Positions 1 through 12,294 of a stretch of 64,000 bases of DNA are shown here, piece by piece; positions within the stretch are counted from its first letter, which is position 1; each line of letters begins with the position of its first letter. The stretch covers positions 1,347,390,323 through 1,347,454,322 of the forward strand of contig NC_090444.1 in assembly GCF_031143425.1 (NCBI RefSeq), in the 5' to 3' direction. The stretch is from Pleurodeles waltl. Its lineage: Eukaryota > Chordata > Amphibia > Caudata > Salamandridae. A program made the translations under genes and the position numbers. The notes beneath the pieces were generated by a model, which saw only the letters and a program-made list of their open reading frames with translations, did not search any database and was not told the origin of the DNA.

Positions 1-1100
1 GTTTAACCCACGCACTTACCCAGCCTGGGTGATGGAATCCATCACTAGTTTGCAGTTGGTGGTACAGGCCTTTCAAGCAGAGAGTCATGAATTACAGAAG
101 AGTTGGAATCTGTATGCTGAGAGGTAGCTTCTCTTTCTCATAAGCAGAAACCAGATAGTGGCAGAGGAGGGGGTGGTTTAAACTTGAATACATAGACGTT
201 ACTGCAACCTCCAGTTGCGTCAGAAGCCACCTCCATTCACAGTTCAGCCCCCTTTCCTGTGGAGGGGTGGGATTCAGAAAACAGGGTTGTACTCTCCCCC
301 TCAGGCTCCTGTGGCTTCTAACTCCATTCATATGATCCATCCCCCACAAATTTCGCTGGCCCTCCCAAATGTTTCTTTGGAGACCCCAAGAAATTTAGCA
401 TTTTTATCCATTGGTGCAGACTCCATTTTTCATGTAAACCAACAGCTTACCAGTTGACCAAACCAAGACTGCCTTTGTGTTAGCTCATTTGGAGGTAACG
501 CCGCTAGCTGGTTCATCCCGTTAAATGAACAGGATGATCCTTTATTATATAATTTCCCAGCGTTCTATGCGGAAACATTGAAGGTATTTGATCAGAAAAC
601 TCACCTTATCTCTTTCGATCGAGACTTAATTACATCAAGACAGGTTCCCCTAAGATTTGCTCACATACATCATAACATTTAATAGGCTAGTTGTAGAAAC
701 AGAGTGGCCTGTAGAGAACTATCTGTTTTACCAGAGCTTGCGAAGTGAGCTAAAGGATGTGTTGGCCCAGGTGGTAAGTCTACCAGAAACCTGCAAAGAG
801 GTGATAGACCTAATAGTCCAACTAGACTATGGATGATAAGAGCGAAAGGGCGATAAGACCCGGTCAGGGAGGTCCAAAACTCATGATAGTCTGCCGTTAG
901 GCCGTAAGTGAGGAAGAGTAAAAAACAACTAATTCGGTAGAACCCATGCAAGTTAATTAAATAAGAGGACCCTTGTCCTTAGAAGAAAGGGAAAAGAGGA
1001 GGAAGTTAAAGCTCTGCATATCCTGTGGCAAAAGAGGGCCCTTTATCAAGGATTGCCGAGTCCAAAACAAATCTACAGAAAGTAAGGGCCCCAGAAAAAA
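1..1100 (+). pseudogene. Sushi-like Ty3/gypsy gag remnant
   Basis: Broken plus-strand reading frames resemble the Gag of sushi-type chromoviruses, the vertebrate gypsy lineage from which the RTL/PEG10 genes were domesticated. Visible pieces are a coiled N-terminal stretch near 50-115, a capsid-like block at about 345-595 that includes an LLYNFPAFYAETL-like segment, a further capsid part at 665-835, and a zinc-knuckle remnant near 1010-1060 read as CISCGKRGPFIKDC. In that knuckle the histidine is replaced by proline, so zinc binding is probably lost. Several stops and frame shifts break the frame. The 5' end and LTR lie outside the window. It is the start of an element that continues, interrupted, to 7,632. 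The family call is from motif memory. Confidence 0.6.
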
Positions 1101-1239
1101 ACAAGTAGTGGGTCATAAAGGTTCCAATGAAGACACAGAGTCGGAAAACTAGTTTTCCTGGAGAAGTCAGAGGTCCCTTGTTTGGGAACTGGAGAAAATG
1201 AGATCTCAATATTGGCCAACACTCTTCAAAGTTCTGTAT

Positions 1240-1550
1240 CCCACATAAACATGCATGTAACTTTGTGGTTTCCTGATGGGCAACAAGTGAGAGTTCTAGC
1301 CCTGCTATATTCTGAGGGTACTGGAAATTTAATTGATTGAACATTTGCCCAGGAAAATTATGTATTTTGTATCGAGAAGAGTTTCCCAGAGCCTGTAAGA
1401 TTGGTAGATGGCACTGCTTTAACCTCGGGGCCTGTGCGGCATCATACAGTTCCTGTGATGATGCAGTTTGGAGCAGATCACTTAAAATACTTACAATTTG
1501 ACTTGATCAATGCACCACAATTCTGTCTGATACTAGGGGCCAGAATTTAC
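1240..1550 (+). pseudogene. Sushi-like gypsy protease remnant
   Basis: The frame reads as a retropepsin-like block: a segment resembling WFPDGQQVRVLALL, then YSEGTGNLID where an active protease would have D-S/T-G, and about 60 residues later a segment ending FCLILG, which matches the conserved C-terminal ILG motif. The catalytic aspartate appears to be replaced by tyrosine and an in-frame stop follows. The segment lies between the Gag remnant and a MITE-like insertion at 1,551. It is certainly inactive. The assignment depends on position as much as on motif. Confidence 0.5.
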
Positions 1551-1835
1551 AAGTAAGTGGCGCATCACTAGTGATGTACCGCTTTTCTTACGGCCCCCTT
1601 ATGTCCCCTAGCGCCACCATGGTAGCGCCATATTTACAATACGGTGCACCATGGCGCTTGTTGGGAGCAATGGCGTAATTTGTTTCATGCTATTGTAACG
1701 CTATACTGGATTAGCGAAAAACAAATTACTCTAATCCAGTATAGTGTTAGGAGGCCCATTGAAATCAATGTTAACCTCATTTTAACGCCTCCTTTAAGCT
1801 GGCATTAAAGTGACGCTAGAAATGGCGCAATGGAA
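1551..1835 (-). repeat. MITE-like copy related to the element at 19,953
   Basis: The sequence around 1,605-1,660 (gcgccaccatgg, gcgccatatttacaatacgg) and 1,750-1,830 (cccattgaaatcaatg, ggcattaaagtgacgctag) matches, in reverse complement, several blocks of the MITE at 19,953-20,489 in the same order. It splits the sushi-like pol region between protease and RT; roughly the first two thirds of RT are absent at this point. Ends and target duplication could not be defined, so the limits are approximate. Confidence 0.55.
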
Positions 1836-2002
1836 TCTTGTAGATTTTGTGTTCTCTACTTTGACAATATTTTGATCTATTCAGAAACTATGCAAGAACA
1901 TGTGAAGACTGTGCTGGAAAGACTGCAAGAACACAACCTGTTCGCAAACTGGAAAAATGCTTGTTCCACGTGACGGGAGATTGAGTTTTTGAGATACATC
2001 AT
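1836..2002 (+). pseudogene. Sushi-like RT fragment (YxDD region)
   Basis: In the third frame this short segment reads as the palm region of a gypsy reverse transcriptase, with VLYFDNILIYSE in place of the usual VVYLDDILIFSE, then QEHVKTVLERLQEHNLF and EIEFLRYII. One of the two catalytic aspartates is changed (D-D to D-N). The frame is broken near 1,970. The sequence is cut at 2,002 by the solo LTR 2,003-3,614 and continues in register at 3,615. Confidence 0.65.
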
Positions 2003-3614
2003 TGTTAGAAATGGGGTCTCTGGTTGGCAGAGGTATACACCTTTGTCCAAATAGGGACCACAGTCCTAGTCAGGATAAGTCACCACACAATCTAAATTAT
2101 CCTGTGCCCACCCTTTGGTAGCTTGGCACGATGCATCAAATTTTCCATTGCAAGGTAGACACTGCATCGAATTTCCAGTAGGGAAGTCGGGTCTGCACCG
2201 TTCCGGTTGGCTGTGTGGCGATTTCTCAGCCGCAGTGCAGGCTGTGCATCAATTTCTGCAGGCGTTGCATTGATTTTTCGATGTATAAGGAATTTCTTGC
2301 AGAGGTGAAGTCTTTGTTGGCCCTGATACTTCAGAAACAGGAGGCAAGCTCAATCCAAGTCCTTGAGAGCACTTTTGGTGAAGGCAGAGTCCTTCCAGCA
2401 AAGTCAGAGGCCAGCAGGACATCAGGGCAACAGCAGGGCTGCAGTCCCGCTCAGCAAAGAAGTCCAGATGAGTCCTTTGGGCAGCCAGGGAACTTCTCTG
2501 AGAGTGTGCAGGTTTAAGTCCAGAGGTGTCTGAGTTGGTGGGGTCAGAGAGACAGTTTATGTACCAATATATGCCTTTGGAGTGGGGGAGACTCCAAAGA
2601 GTGGTTTTAAAGTGCACAAGTTCTTCTTTCATCCCAGTCCTGTCTGCCAGGGTCCCAGTGGGGGGTTACCAGTCCCTTTGTGTGAGGGCAAGCCACTGGC
2701 CTTTGAAATGTAAATGTCAGGCCCTCCACCTTTCCAGCCCAGGAAGACCCATTCAGTATGCAGATGAATGCAGATGTGACTGAGTGTTTTGTGTTTGTGG
2801 TTGTCTGGGTGAAATGCACAAGGGAGCTGTCAACCAGCACAGAGCAGACGTTTATTGGAGGCAGGCTGTAAGGAACAGATGGTTTTAAGTGAAGAGAAAT
2901 GCTCACTTTCTACAAGTGGCATTTCTAAAATAGTAATATAAAATCCAACCTCACCAAGAAGCAGGATTTTCTATTACCATTCTGGCCATACTAAATATGA
3001 CCTGGTTACCCCTTTCAGATCAGAATCTACGACTCAAAAAGTATGTGAGGCCAGGCCTAATGCTAGTCTATGAAAGGAGCTGGCCTCACAGTAATGGAAA
3101 ATGAATTTAGGAGCTTTTCACTATCAATGTACATGTCCTGCCTTTCAACGACATAGCACCCTGCGCTATGTTTTACCTAGGGCCTACCCTAGGGGTGACA
3201 TATGTAGAAAAAGGGGAGTTTAAGGCTTGGCAAGTACTTTTAAATGCCAAGTCGAAGTGGCAGTGGCACTGCACCCACAGGCCTTGCAATGGCAGGCCAG
3301 AGACATGATTAAGGGGCTACTTATGTGGGTGGCACAATCAATGCTGCAGGCCCACTAGTAGCATTTAATGTACAGGCCCTGGGCACATGTAGTGAACATT
3401 ACTAGGGACTTATAAGTAAATCAAATATGCCAATTGGGGATGAACCAATGTTACCATGTTCAAGGGAGAGAGCATATGCAGTTTAGCACTGGTTGGCAGT
3501 GGTAAAGTGCGCAGAGTCCTAAAACCAGCAAAAACAGCATCAAAAAAGTGGAGGGAGGCCGGCAAAAAGTTGGGGGATGACGACCCTAAGACCCTAAGAC
3601 TGTCAGGTCTAACA
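2003..3614 (-). mobile_element. Solo LTR of a Gmr1-like gypsy family, minus strand
   Basis: The element begins tgttagaaatgggg and ends gtctaaca on the plus strand, giving TG...CA ends when read on the minus strand. It is flanked by a perfect 5-bp target duplication atcat at 1998-2002 and 3615-3619. It shares terminal and internal blocks with the LTRs at 3,959, 7,815 and 20,783. No coding internal region is attached, so it is a solo LTR formed by LTR-LTR recombination. It is inserted in the RT region of the sushi-like element and is therefore younger than it. Confidence 0.88.
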
Positions 3615-3958
3615 ATCATCAACCCAAAGGGCATCAAGGTGGAGAATGGAGAGGCAATAACTCAAGATCCCAGACCAGTGCCAAGACTTTAATAAGTTTT
3701 TTAGGTTTTCCCAATTATTATAGGCATTATATCAAAGGTTTCTCTCGAATTGTCCAATCCATCACTCGCCTTCTAAGAAAGATGAGACTTTTCATGTGGA
3801 CAGAGGAAGCCGAAAAAGACTTCCATGTATTAAAGCAACAATTTACCAAAGTATCTATTATGAGACATCCGGATGTCAACCTGTCGCTCGTCTTAAAAGT
3901 TGATACTTCGCATTTGGTGGCAGGAGGAGTTGTTTTCCAGAGGCATCCAGACACTGGT
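3615..3958 (+). pseudogene. Sushi-like RT/RNase H fragment
   Basis: Continues the sushi-like pol after the solo LTR. Pieces read as INPKGIK, then a frame-shifted thumb/connection region, then FMWTEEAEKDFHVLKQQF, MRHPD and VDTSHLVAGGVVFQRH, which correspond to the conserved FxWTxEAExAFxxLK and EVDASxxGxGAVLSQ motifs at the RT-RNase H boundary of Ty3/gypsy elements. At least one frame shift occurs near 3,690. The segment ends at the insertion of the LTR at 3,959 and resumes at 6,600. Confidence 0.7.
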
Positions 3959-6599
3959 TGTTGGACCTGGCCCTTTTACAGGGTCATTCCCCAGACTTTT
4001 TGCTTTTGCCTCCTTATTTTTCTGACCTTTGTTGGCTGACGTTTTGTCTCTGAGCACTTTTTCACTGCTAACCAGTGCTAAAGTGCATGTTCTCTCTCTT
4101 ACAAATTTGGTATGATTGGATTCTACCTGATTGGCATATTTTATTTACCTATAAGTCCCTTATCCCTATACCCGGGGCCTGTCAATTAAATGCTACTAGT
4201 GGGCCTGCAGTGCTGCTTGCGCCACCCACTGAAGTAGCCTGTCAAACCTATCTAAGGCCCGCTAGCGCAGAGCCTGTGTGCGCAGTTTCCTGCCACAGGG
4301 ACCTGGCATCTAAATTTACTTAACTATAACTATAACTATAAACTATAACTATATATAGGTACACTGTTCCATACAGAAAAAAAAAGGAGGAAGCAGGGAA
4401 GCACCTGTGCTTTCTGTATGGAACAGTGTACCTATATACGATATAGTTATTATCACAGGGAGACTGTACACTGGACCACAACTCTCCCAGTCCCTCTTTT
4501 TGTGTTAGCATCTAAATTTACTTGCCAGGCCCAGAACATCCCTTTTACTACATGTAAGTCACCCCTAAGGTACGCCCTAGCTAGCCCTCTGGGCAGGGTG
4601 CCATGTATGTAGAAGGCAGGACATGTGCCATGTGCTGCCCACTCATAGGATTGCATTGGAAATACCCTGCCTTATCGGTAAGGGGTATTGTCTGATTTAT
4701 GAGGGGTAGCGTAGGCATGTTTGGTATGGTTGTGACAGTGGTAAGAAATTGCCTCACACAATAGGGTTGTTAACACCCCACTGATGTTTGGAGCCTGTGC
4801 TGAAAGGAGAGAGGGGGCACTCCCAGAACCAGTTGCAACTGGCTGGAACCTCCTCTCCCTACCATTGTGAAACACTGTAAGAACTGACTATAAGTACAGG
4901 GGAATTTTCCCCACAATTTGAACATTCTTGGAACTTGAAACTGGACCCAGAACGCTGATGAATGGACTCACCAGGAAACCACCTTGGACTGCTGCTGTTG
5001 TGCTAACCTGTGAGCTGCTTGGTCACTAGGAGGAACTGCCACCATCTGCACCCCTTGTGCTGGCCTGTAGCTGGGCCCACCAGCCCTGTGCTTCTTCTTG
5101 TTTTGGTTGCTCCCAGGGGCAGGGTGTTGTGGCCCCTCACCCCTGCCAACCCTTCTACCACTTTGCCCACAGTGCTTTCCAAAGGGCGCTCTTTTGTTGT
5201 TAAGTAAAAATCACTGCCGCAGCCCAGGCTGCAGATTTGACCTGAGCGCTGTGAAAAGCGCTGTATTGGGAACCTTAAAAATTGCTGCAAAAGATCACCG
5301 CCGCAGCCAGGACCTCAGATGGGCATTAGCGCTTTCACAACGCTTTATTTTTGCCCTCCGAATCACCGCTGCAGCCCGGGTTACTGGGCTATCATTAGAG
5401 CGAGGTCTGCGCTCAACTAAGGGCCCCCGGGGCACGAAGAGACCTCAATTGGAGCTGGCGGGCTCCTAGCGGCGCCCCCGGGGCACGGTCCGCTCCTAGG
5501 GTTGTTCCTGGGGCACCAGCCGCCTCCTCTCTTCCTGGAAGCGTCCGGGCAGCCGGGCACAGCTCCCAAACACTCATGCACTGCTTCAGGTGCACGCGAG
5601 TGCTTCTTCGGGCCCCCGGAGGGGTCTGCCCCCGGAGGGGTCTCAGCTCACCAGACAACTTGCAGGATGCGGGGAAGACGCGGGGAGCGCCCCTTCTCCG
5701 GTCTCTGCCCAAGGAGCAGAACGCTCCTGCATTTTGGCAGCTTTTCCTTCACGCCAGCCTCGGGAAAGGAGACCTCGCCGGAGGTCCCTTCACGGTTTTA
5801 GCCGCAACTTGTTGCTGGGCCACGCCCGGCCCCCACCCCATGGACAGGGTGTGAGGAGGCCAAGGCAGGCCCCCCACCACGAGGTAGGCCCCTGTGGTGA
5901 GCCCAGGAGCGCCGGGGTCCCCCGTGTTCATCTCTAGGCACTGGAAGTGCCTTTTCCACCAGCCAACAGGTACTCTCTAGAAACTCTAGGCTCTAGGAGC
6001 CTAATATAGATTTACAGATGCTGGCTATTTCTTACCTGTTTACTGTTGATACATATATGTGCTAAGATTCCTTTTCTAGGCATGTCTAGCTGATATGTAT
6101 TTATATGACTTGTGGTATATTCTCTAATGTTCCTTTGATGGGTATTTAGGAATTGTTCATGACAAGTGCATATACCTTTTACTATAATTCCTAACTACTA
6201 CTTATGTTGCAGAATCCTGAGTATTTACGTGTTCTAATGTGACAACTGCATATTCGTGCAGAGTATTAGTAACTTGTGTAACCCTCTGACAACTGCTAAG
6301 GTAGCAGGGTATTACTTACATGTAATGTTGGTCTAATTATGTTTTGTGCAATACAGATTATTTTTACATTGCTCAGTGTTGTGTTTACTTTGTGGTGTGT
6401 ATTTTGCGTCACATGTGTTGTGTGTTGTGCAAACGCTTTACACATTGCCTCCAGGTTAAGCCTGACTGCTCGTGCCAAGCTAACAAGGGGGTGAGCAGGG
6501 GTTATCTTGGACGTGTAACTCCCAAGCCCTGACTAGAGTGGGTAGGTTCTGCCTGGCTGAGGTGCATACCCTAGGCAACCAGAAACCCCATTTCTAACA
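3959..6599 (+). mobile_element. Solo LTR of a Gmr1-like gypsy family, plus strand
   Basis: Starts tgttggacctgg and ends ccatttctaaca. The flanking pentamers are ctggt (3954-3958) and ctggg (6600-6604), a target duplication with one mismatch. The last 170 bp (ccaagctaacaaggggg and following) resemble the end of the young LTR at 48,531-48,700. The central part, about 5,000-5,940, is GC-rich with repeated copies of an atcaccgccgcagcc-like motif. It interrupts the RNase H of the sushi-like remnant. Length is 2,641 bp, of which 186 bp is a later hairpin insertion at 4,322. Confidence 0.85.
4322..4507. mobile_element. Hairpin insertion inside the solo LTR
   Basis: A 186-bp segment flanked by a 16-bp direct repeat (gcatctaaatttactt at 4306-4321 and 4508-4523). 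It contains inverted arms of nearly 30 bp (tatataggtacactgttcc near 4353 and its complement near 4420-4438) around an A-rich loop, and a run of ctataa repeats at its left end. It looks like a small fold-back insertion. The 16-bp duplication is long for a DNA transposon, so the mechanism is open. Confidence 0.55.
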
Positions 6600-7632
6600 C
6601 TGGGCAACTACACCCAGCTGCATAATAGTTTCAAAAGTTCACACCTTGTAAATTGAACTACAGCTTTACTGAAAGTGTTACTACTTAATGGGAGCTCGGC
6701 ATGTAATACAAATAAATTCCGATCATTGAAATTTACAGTTTCTAAAGACTGCCAGAGCACTTACTCTACAACAACTGTGTTGGTCCTTGTTGTTTTTGGA
6801 TTTGATTTTGTAATAAAAAATCGACCTGGACAACAGAACGGGAAGACTGATGCTATTTCTGGATCTCAAGTCCTAACTGATGAAGGTGACCAACCTGTGC
6901 AGGAACCCCCTTTGATTCTATTGAGACTTACACTTGGTGGAGGAAACTCTGTCCTGGTAACCCAATCCAATTACTTTCTAAGAACCCTTAAGGAACAGAT
7001 CCTAGAAAAAGATCTGCATGATGCATGGGTATTCGAAGATCGAGAAGACCGGTGTCAGAGAGAGAGGCTCCTCTTCATTGCTGTATATCTACCCTACAAT
7101 GCCTTTCAACAACAAGTACTAAGTTCAGTACATGACTCAGCCATAGGGGGACATATAGGCATACATAAAACTATAACAACAGTTCAGCTACACTCTTAGT
7201 GGCACACCTTATAAAAAGCCATGAAACACTATGTGACTACATGCGCAGTTTGTGTGCAAGGAAAGGCAGACCATAAAAAGCCAGAAGGGTTATTATGACC
7301 TATTCCAACACCACCAAGCCCGTGGCACACAATGTGCATGGGCTTTGTGGTAGAAATTCCTGCTAGTGGGGGACGCACAGTTATTCTCATGGTCATAGAT
7401 CACTTAACTAAAATGGGACATTTCATCGCTCTACCCAAACTGCCAACAGCCACAGAACTAGCCTGGGTCTTCTGACAACGCATCATAACACTACACGGTA
7501 TTCCCACTGTATTGATAACAGAACAGAGATCCCAGTTTACCCCACTTTTCTGGCTATACCTTTGTGAATCTGTGCACATTGATAGTAGACTGTCTACTAC
7601 CCATCACCCACAAACCGACTGGAAAAGCGAAC
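6600..7632 (+). pseudogene. Sushi-like RNase H and integrase remnant
   Basis: After the LTR insertion the frame resumes with the RNase H C-terminal part (FDFVIKNRPGQQNGKTDAIS, matching the conserved RPGxxNxxADALSR end). The linker and the integrase follow: an HHCC-type remnant (CAVCVQGK near 7,248), core motifs GGRTVILMVIDHLTKMGHFI and LHGIPTVLITEQ, and TTHHPQTD near 7,600. In the core the first catalytic aspartate reads as glycine and the second region reads TEQ instead of SDR, so activity is lost. Stops occur near 7,296 and 7,472. The integrase is cut at 7,632 by the minus-strand Gmr1-like LTR, and the rest is missing from the window. Confidence 0.7.
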
Positions 7633-10600
7633 GTAGGAAGCTGGCTCTCTATATGGTGCACTAAAAAGAAGTAGACCATGCAAAAAGTAAAGTGGATCCC
7701 TAGTTGGTTTGCAGAGGCAAAAGTAGATAGTACTAACATTCTATTTTGTGATAGTGTGGTCAAGCAGTTAGGCTTATCAGAGGGTAGTGATAAACATTTG
7801 TTGTACTCACAGAGTGTTAGAAATGGGGTATTTGGTTGACAGTCAGGTTACCCTCTGTTCAAGCAAGGACCCTCACTCTAGTCAGGGTAAAAGAGAATCA
7901 CCCTCAGCTAACCCCTGCTTACCCCCTTGGTAGCTTAGCAGAGCAGTAGGCTTAACTTCAGAGTGCTAGGTGTAAAGTATATGTACCAACACACACAGTA
8001 ACTTAATGAAAACACTACAAAATGACACAACACCAGTTTAGGAAATATTTATCTAAACAAAACAAGACCAAAACGACAAAAATCTGACATACACAAGTCA
8101 AGTTATGAATTTTTAAAGATTAGACTCAAAAATAGCGCTCAGAAACACAAAATGCTTCACTGAGGTGTTAACACAGCGTTGTGACGGAGTCGTTCCCAAC
8201 AAGCCGACACCAGCGCGCCGGACACGGAGTCGCATAGACCCCAAAGTACAGTACCTTTGGTGAAGAGTGCAAACAAGTCGATGCGCGAAGTCGGGGATCG
8301 CGGCGTCTGTGTGAAACGTTGAATCCCCGTACTTCGAGCAGCGTCGTCACAGCGTGGTGAGGCGACTTCCACGGAGTCACGGACTTCAGCGGCGATGCAG
8401 CGGTGTCGGGCCTGCGAAGGTCGTCGTGTTCCAGCGAAGATCACAGAGTCAGTTGCAGGCGGCGTCACCGGATTCAGCAGCGGTATCGGTCCAGAGTCGT
8501 CCGAAGTCGATTTCCTTGGATTTCCACCAGATTTCCTTTCAAGGGTCCAGAGACTGGATAGGGCACCACTTGTCAGAGCAGGAGTCTCTCCAGAGACTCC
8601 AGGTGCTGGCAGAGAGAAGTCTTTGCTGTCCCTGAGACTTCAAACAACAGGAGGCAAGCTCTGAATCAAGCCCTTGGAGATTTCTTCACAAGATGGAAGG
8701 CACACAAAGTCCAGTCATTGCCCTCTTACTCTGGCCGAAGCAGCAACTGCAGGATAGCTCCACAAAGCACAGTCACAGGCAGGGCAGCTCTTCTTCCTCA
8801 GCTCTTCAGCTCTTCTCCAGGCAGGGGTTCCTCTTGTTTCCAGAAGTGCTCTAAAGTCTGTGGTTTTGGGTGCCCTTCTTATAACCAATTTCTCCTTTGA
8901 AGTAGGCCTACTTCAAAGTAAAGTCTCTTTTGAATGTGAAATCCTGCCTTTCCCAGGCCAGGCCCCAGATACTCACCAGGGGGTTGGAGACGGCATTGTG
9001 CGAAGACAGGCACAACACTTTCAGGTATAAGTGACCACTCCTTCCCTGGCTCATCAGGAAATGCAGACTACACCCTAGCTTCCTTTGTGTCACTATCTAG
9101 TGTGAGGTGCAACCAGCCCAACTGTCAAATTGACCCAAACAGGGAATCCACAAACAGGCAGAGTCACAGAAATGGTATAAGCAAGAAAATGCTCACTTTC
9201 TAAGAGTGCCATTTTCAAACACACAATCTTAAAATCAACTTTACTAAAAGATGTATTTTTGAATTGTGAGCTCAGAGACCCCAAACTCCACATGTCCATA
9301 TGCTCCCAAAGGGAATCTACACTTTGATCAGATTTAAAGGTAGCCCCCATGTTAACCTATGAGAGGGCAAGGCCTTGCAACAGCGAAAAACGAATTTATC
9401 AATATTTCACTGTCAGGACATATAAAACACATTACTATATGTCCCACCTTAACCATACACTGCACCCTGCCCTTGGGGCTACCTAGGGCCTACCTTAGGG
9501 GTGCATTACATGTAAGAAAAGGAAAGGTTTATGCCTGGCAAGTGGGTACACTTGCCAAGTTGAATTTACAGTTAAAAGTGCACACACAGACACTGCAATG
9601 GCAGGTCTGAGACATGATTACAGAGCTACTTATGTGGGTGGCACAACCAGTGCTGCAGGCCCACTAGTAGCATTTGATTTACAGGCCCTGGCACCTCTAG
9701 TGCACTTTACTAGGGACGTACTAGTAAATCAACTATGCCAATCATAGATAAACCAATTACATACAATTTTACACAGACAGCATATGTACTTTAGCACTGG
9801 TTAGCAGTGGTAAAGTGCTCAGAGTTCAAAAGCCAACAGCAAAAGGTCAGAAAAAATAGAAGGCAGGAAGCAAAAAGATTGGGGATGACCCTGCATAAGA
9901 AAAAAAGTCCAACACAGAGAAAATAAATGAGACACACTCAAAGAAAAAATCAGAGACCAGTTTAGAAAAATAGCAATTATTTTTATATATATTTTGAAAC
10001 CAAGAACTTGATTGGAAGTTAAGCATGTTTTAAAGCATAAATACGTTTCTCTTGCAAAAGCTGACAGTGCAATTTTTGAGTTCTTCAATGTTAACCTATC
10101 GGAGGAAAACAAAGTCAGCAGGCAGGTAAAGTACAGCAACTTACAAGACCAATCTTCTGGGTTCTAGGTGAGTAGTGGGCATGGTCCATGGCAGCACCCA
10201 CAGCCCACCCTCAGCAGCATGGGGGCGTCCGGGTGCAGGGTGCAAAACAGCACCGGGTGCCCAATGCATTCCTATGGAGATTGGTCCCTGTGAAAAGAGG
10301 CTGCAGACTAGAACTGGGTGCCTTGTTTGGGTGAGCCACCAAGTGCTCAGGTCTTGCAATGCTTGGGGGCACAGGGACACCAGTGGCCCTCCTCTCCTTG
10401 GTCTGGGGCGTCCTGGTGCAGAGGATTTTTGGACCGTCGCATGTCTGGCACTGGTGGCGGTCGTGGTGGAGGGGGGCCCACAGAACAGGCTGTAGACATG
10501 ACCTGGGGGACCAGTCTGGGTGTACCAATAAGGGGGCTTATGCCTCACAGGCCTGGGGGAAGCTGAGATACCAGTGGTCCTCTTCTCCTCCTCCCGGGTG

Positions 10601-12294
10601 CAGAGGTGCAGTGGAACATCGGGGGTGCCGTCACCGGCGGCAGTCGCGTTTGAGGGGGACCTGCATAAAGAGACTGCAGGCATCGTAATGAAGGTCACAC
10701 TGGGGAATCCTACAATAGACTTTGTATCTGGAGAGGCTGGAGATCAGATTGGCACCATTGGCTCACTTCAACATGAGCAGGGGGGCACAGGTGCAGTGCT
10801 GCTGTCTGGCGGTGGTTTTGGCAGTGTGGAGTCCTTTTCAGCGAATCTTGGGTGCCTGCAAGGATGCACAGGAGCAGCACCACTACTGCACAGGAGTTCC
10901 TTGTGCTGGGGTGAAAGCTGGCAGTTTTGGAAGTTTTGACAGCTGGAGGACTACACGTCTTCCTTGCAATTGTCGAAGTCCACAGGCAGGCTGGCAGGGT
11001 TGGGGGTGAGTCTGTCACAGATCTTCAGTTCTTGCCTTTTGCGTGTTCTTCTTCAGGTCAGCAGGGATCAGAGTTCTTGGGTTCAGGAGTGCCACCTAAA
11101 CACTCAATTTAGAGGTGTTACAGGGAGTACTAGGTGGCAGCCAATGGGTTGCCCACCTTTAGGGTGGCTACACCCTCTTTATGACCACTTCTGTTGGGAA
11201 GTGGGCATAACTCTGACCCTAGAGGTCTAATTCCTCCCACAACAAGATGGAGGAATCTAAAAAGTGGTGTCTGCTTCAGCTCATCCACCCTATGGGTGGG
11301 CACACCTCCTAATCCAACTTATTTTCCTGCCTGTCTTGCCGCCAAGAAGTGTGGTAAGGACATGGGGGTTGGTCATCTCGCCATTTGGAGAGACCTGGGT
11401 CACATTATAAAGGCAGCTAGACCTTTTGAAGCTTCCTGCCTTGGAATGTAAATCCTGCCTTGAGGAGGTGTCAATGCCCCCATCCAGTGCAGGCATTTGT
11501 CTCTGGCCTCCAAGAGCACTGGCTCTCACCTTAGGGGGACAGAAATGTGGCTAAGGTGGCTGAACTGGTCAGGACAAGTAAGTCAACACACTAGTAGCTG
11601 GTAGGTTTTCAGGGGTCACCTCTAAGGTGCCCTCTGGGTGCATGTATTGGTAAATCCAACACTGGCATCAGTGTGGGGTCACCAATGCAAGACGTTTGAT
11701 ACCAAACATCCCTACCTTCAGTGAAACCATCATGTAGCTGGGGACGTCATAGTGACCAGTGTCCAGCACATGTATTTAAAATGGCTTGCCTGGTCACTTA
11801 CTGTGTCTGAGAATCAACAGACATAGCCTGGGCATATCTGTTCATGCAGATATGCCCTCACATGTAATATAATGCAGCTTGGCTTAGGGCTGTAAGGCCA
11901 GCTAGACCGGTGACTTACATATATTGCACGCATTGTTAGGGGACATGGCAGACAGGCCATGTCATGTTTTCACTTTTGTCTGCCCCAGACACCACGCAGC
12001 CTGCAATGGCAGCCTGTCATGTGCTTGGTGCCTTAGGGTGGGATAATTTATGCTTCAGCCCTTACAGACCCTCTTTAGTAGTCCAGGCCCTAGGTACTGG
12101 TGTAGCATTTACTAGGGACTTACAGAGGGTGCTAAAGGTTTTGCCAGTTTAGGAGACGACTGTGCAGTTGTGGAGAAAGAGATCTGGCACTGAGGACCTG
12201 GTTAGCAGGAACCCAGTGCATTTTCAGTTAAAATTATATCAGATATCAGGCAAAAAGTGGGGGCTAACCATGCCAAAAGGGGCGCATTCGTACA
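7633..12294 (-). mobile_element. 3' LTR of a minus-strand Gmr1-like element, interrupted
   Basis: On the minus strand the LTR would begin TGTACGAATGCG at 12,294 and end near CCTAC at 7,633. It directly abuts the RNase H coding remnant (12,295-12,858), with a purine-rich tract (ggaaaggctggcagggg) just before it, as expected for a 3' LTR. A solo LTR with its own target duplication (7,815-9,914) splits it; without that insert the LTR is about 2.56 kb, close to the 2,487 bp of the young element at 46,214. The GC-rich stretch 10,140-11,100 gives many short open frames that I take as noncoding. The outer limit at 7,633 is approximate. Confidence 0.65.
7815..9914 (-). mobile_element. Solo LTR of a Gmr1-like gypsy family, minus strand
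   Basis: Begins tgttagaaatgggg and ends gtccaaca on the plus strand. A perfect 5-bp target duplication cagag lies at 7810-7814 and 9915-9919. It shares blocks with the LTRs at 2,003 and 20,783, including a GC-rich part at 8,170-8,520. The sequence on either side (7,633-7,814 and 9,915-12,294) belongs to the older minus-strand LTR, so this is a third-level nested insertion. Confidence 0.88.

Noticed and set aside
5098..5937. Overlapping open frames of up to 123 codons
   Set aside because: They fall in the GC-rich centre of the solo LTR 3,959-6,599 and look like composition effects.
10141..11018. Several open frames of 80-185 codons on both strands
   Set aside because: They lie in a GC-rich part of an LTR, overlap on opposite strands and show no family motif.
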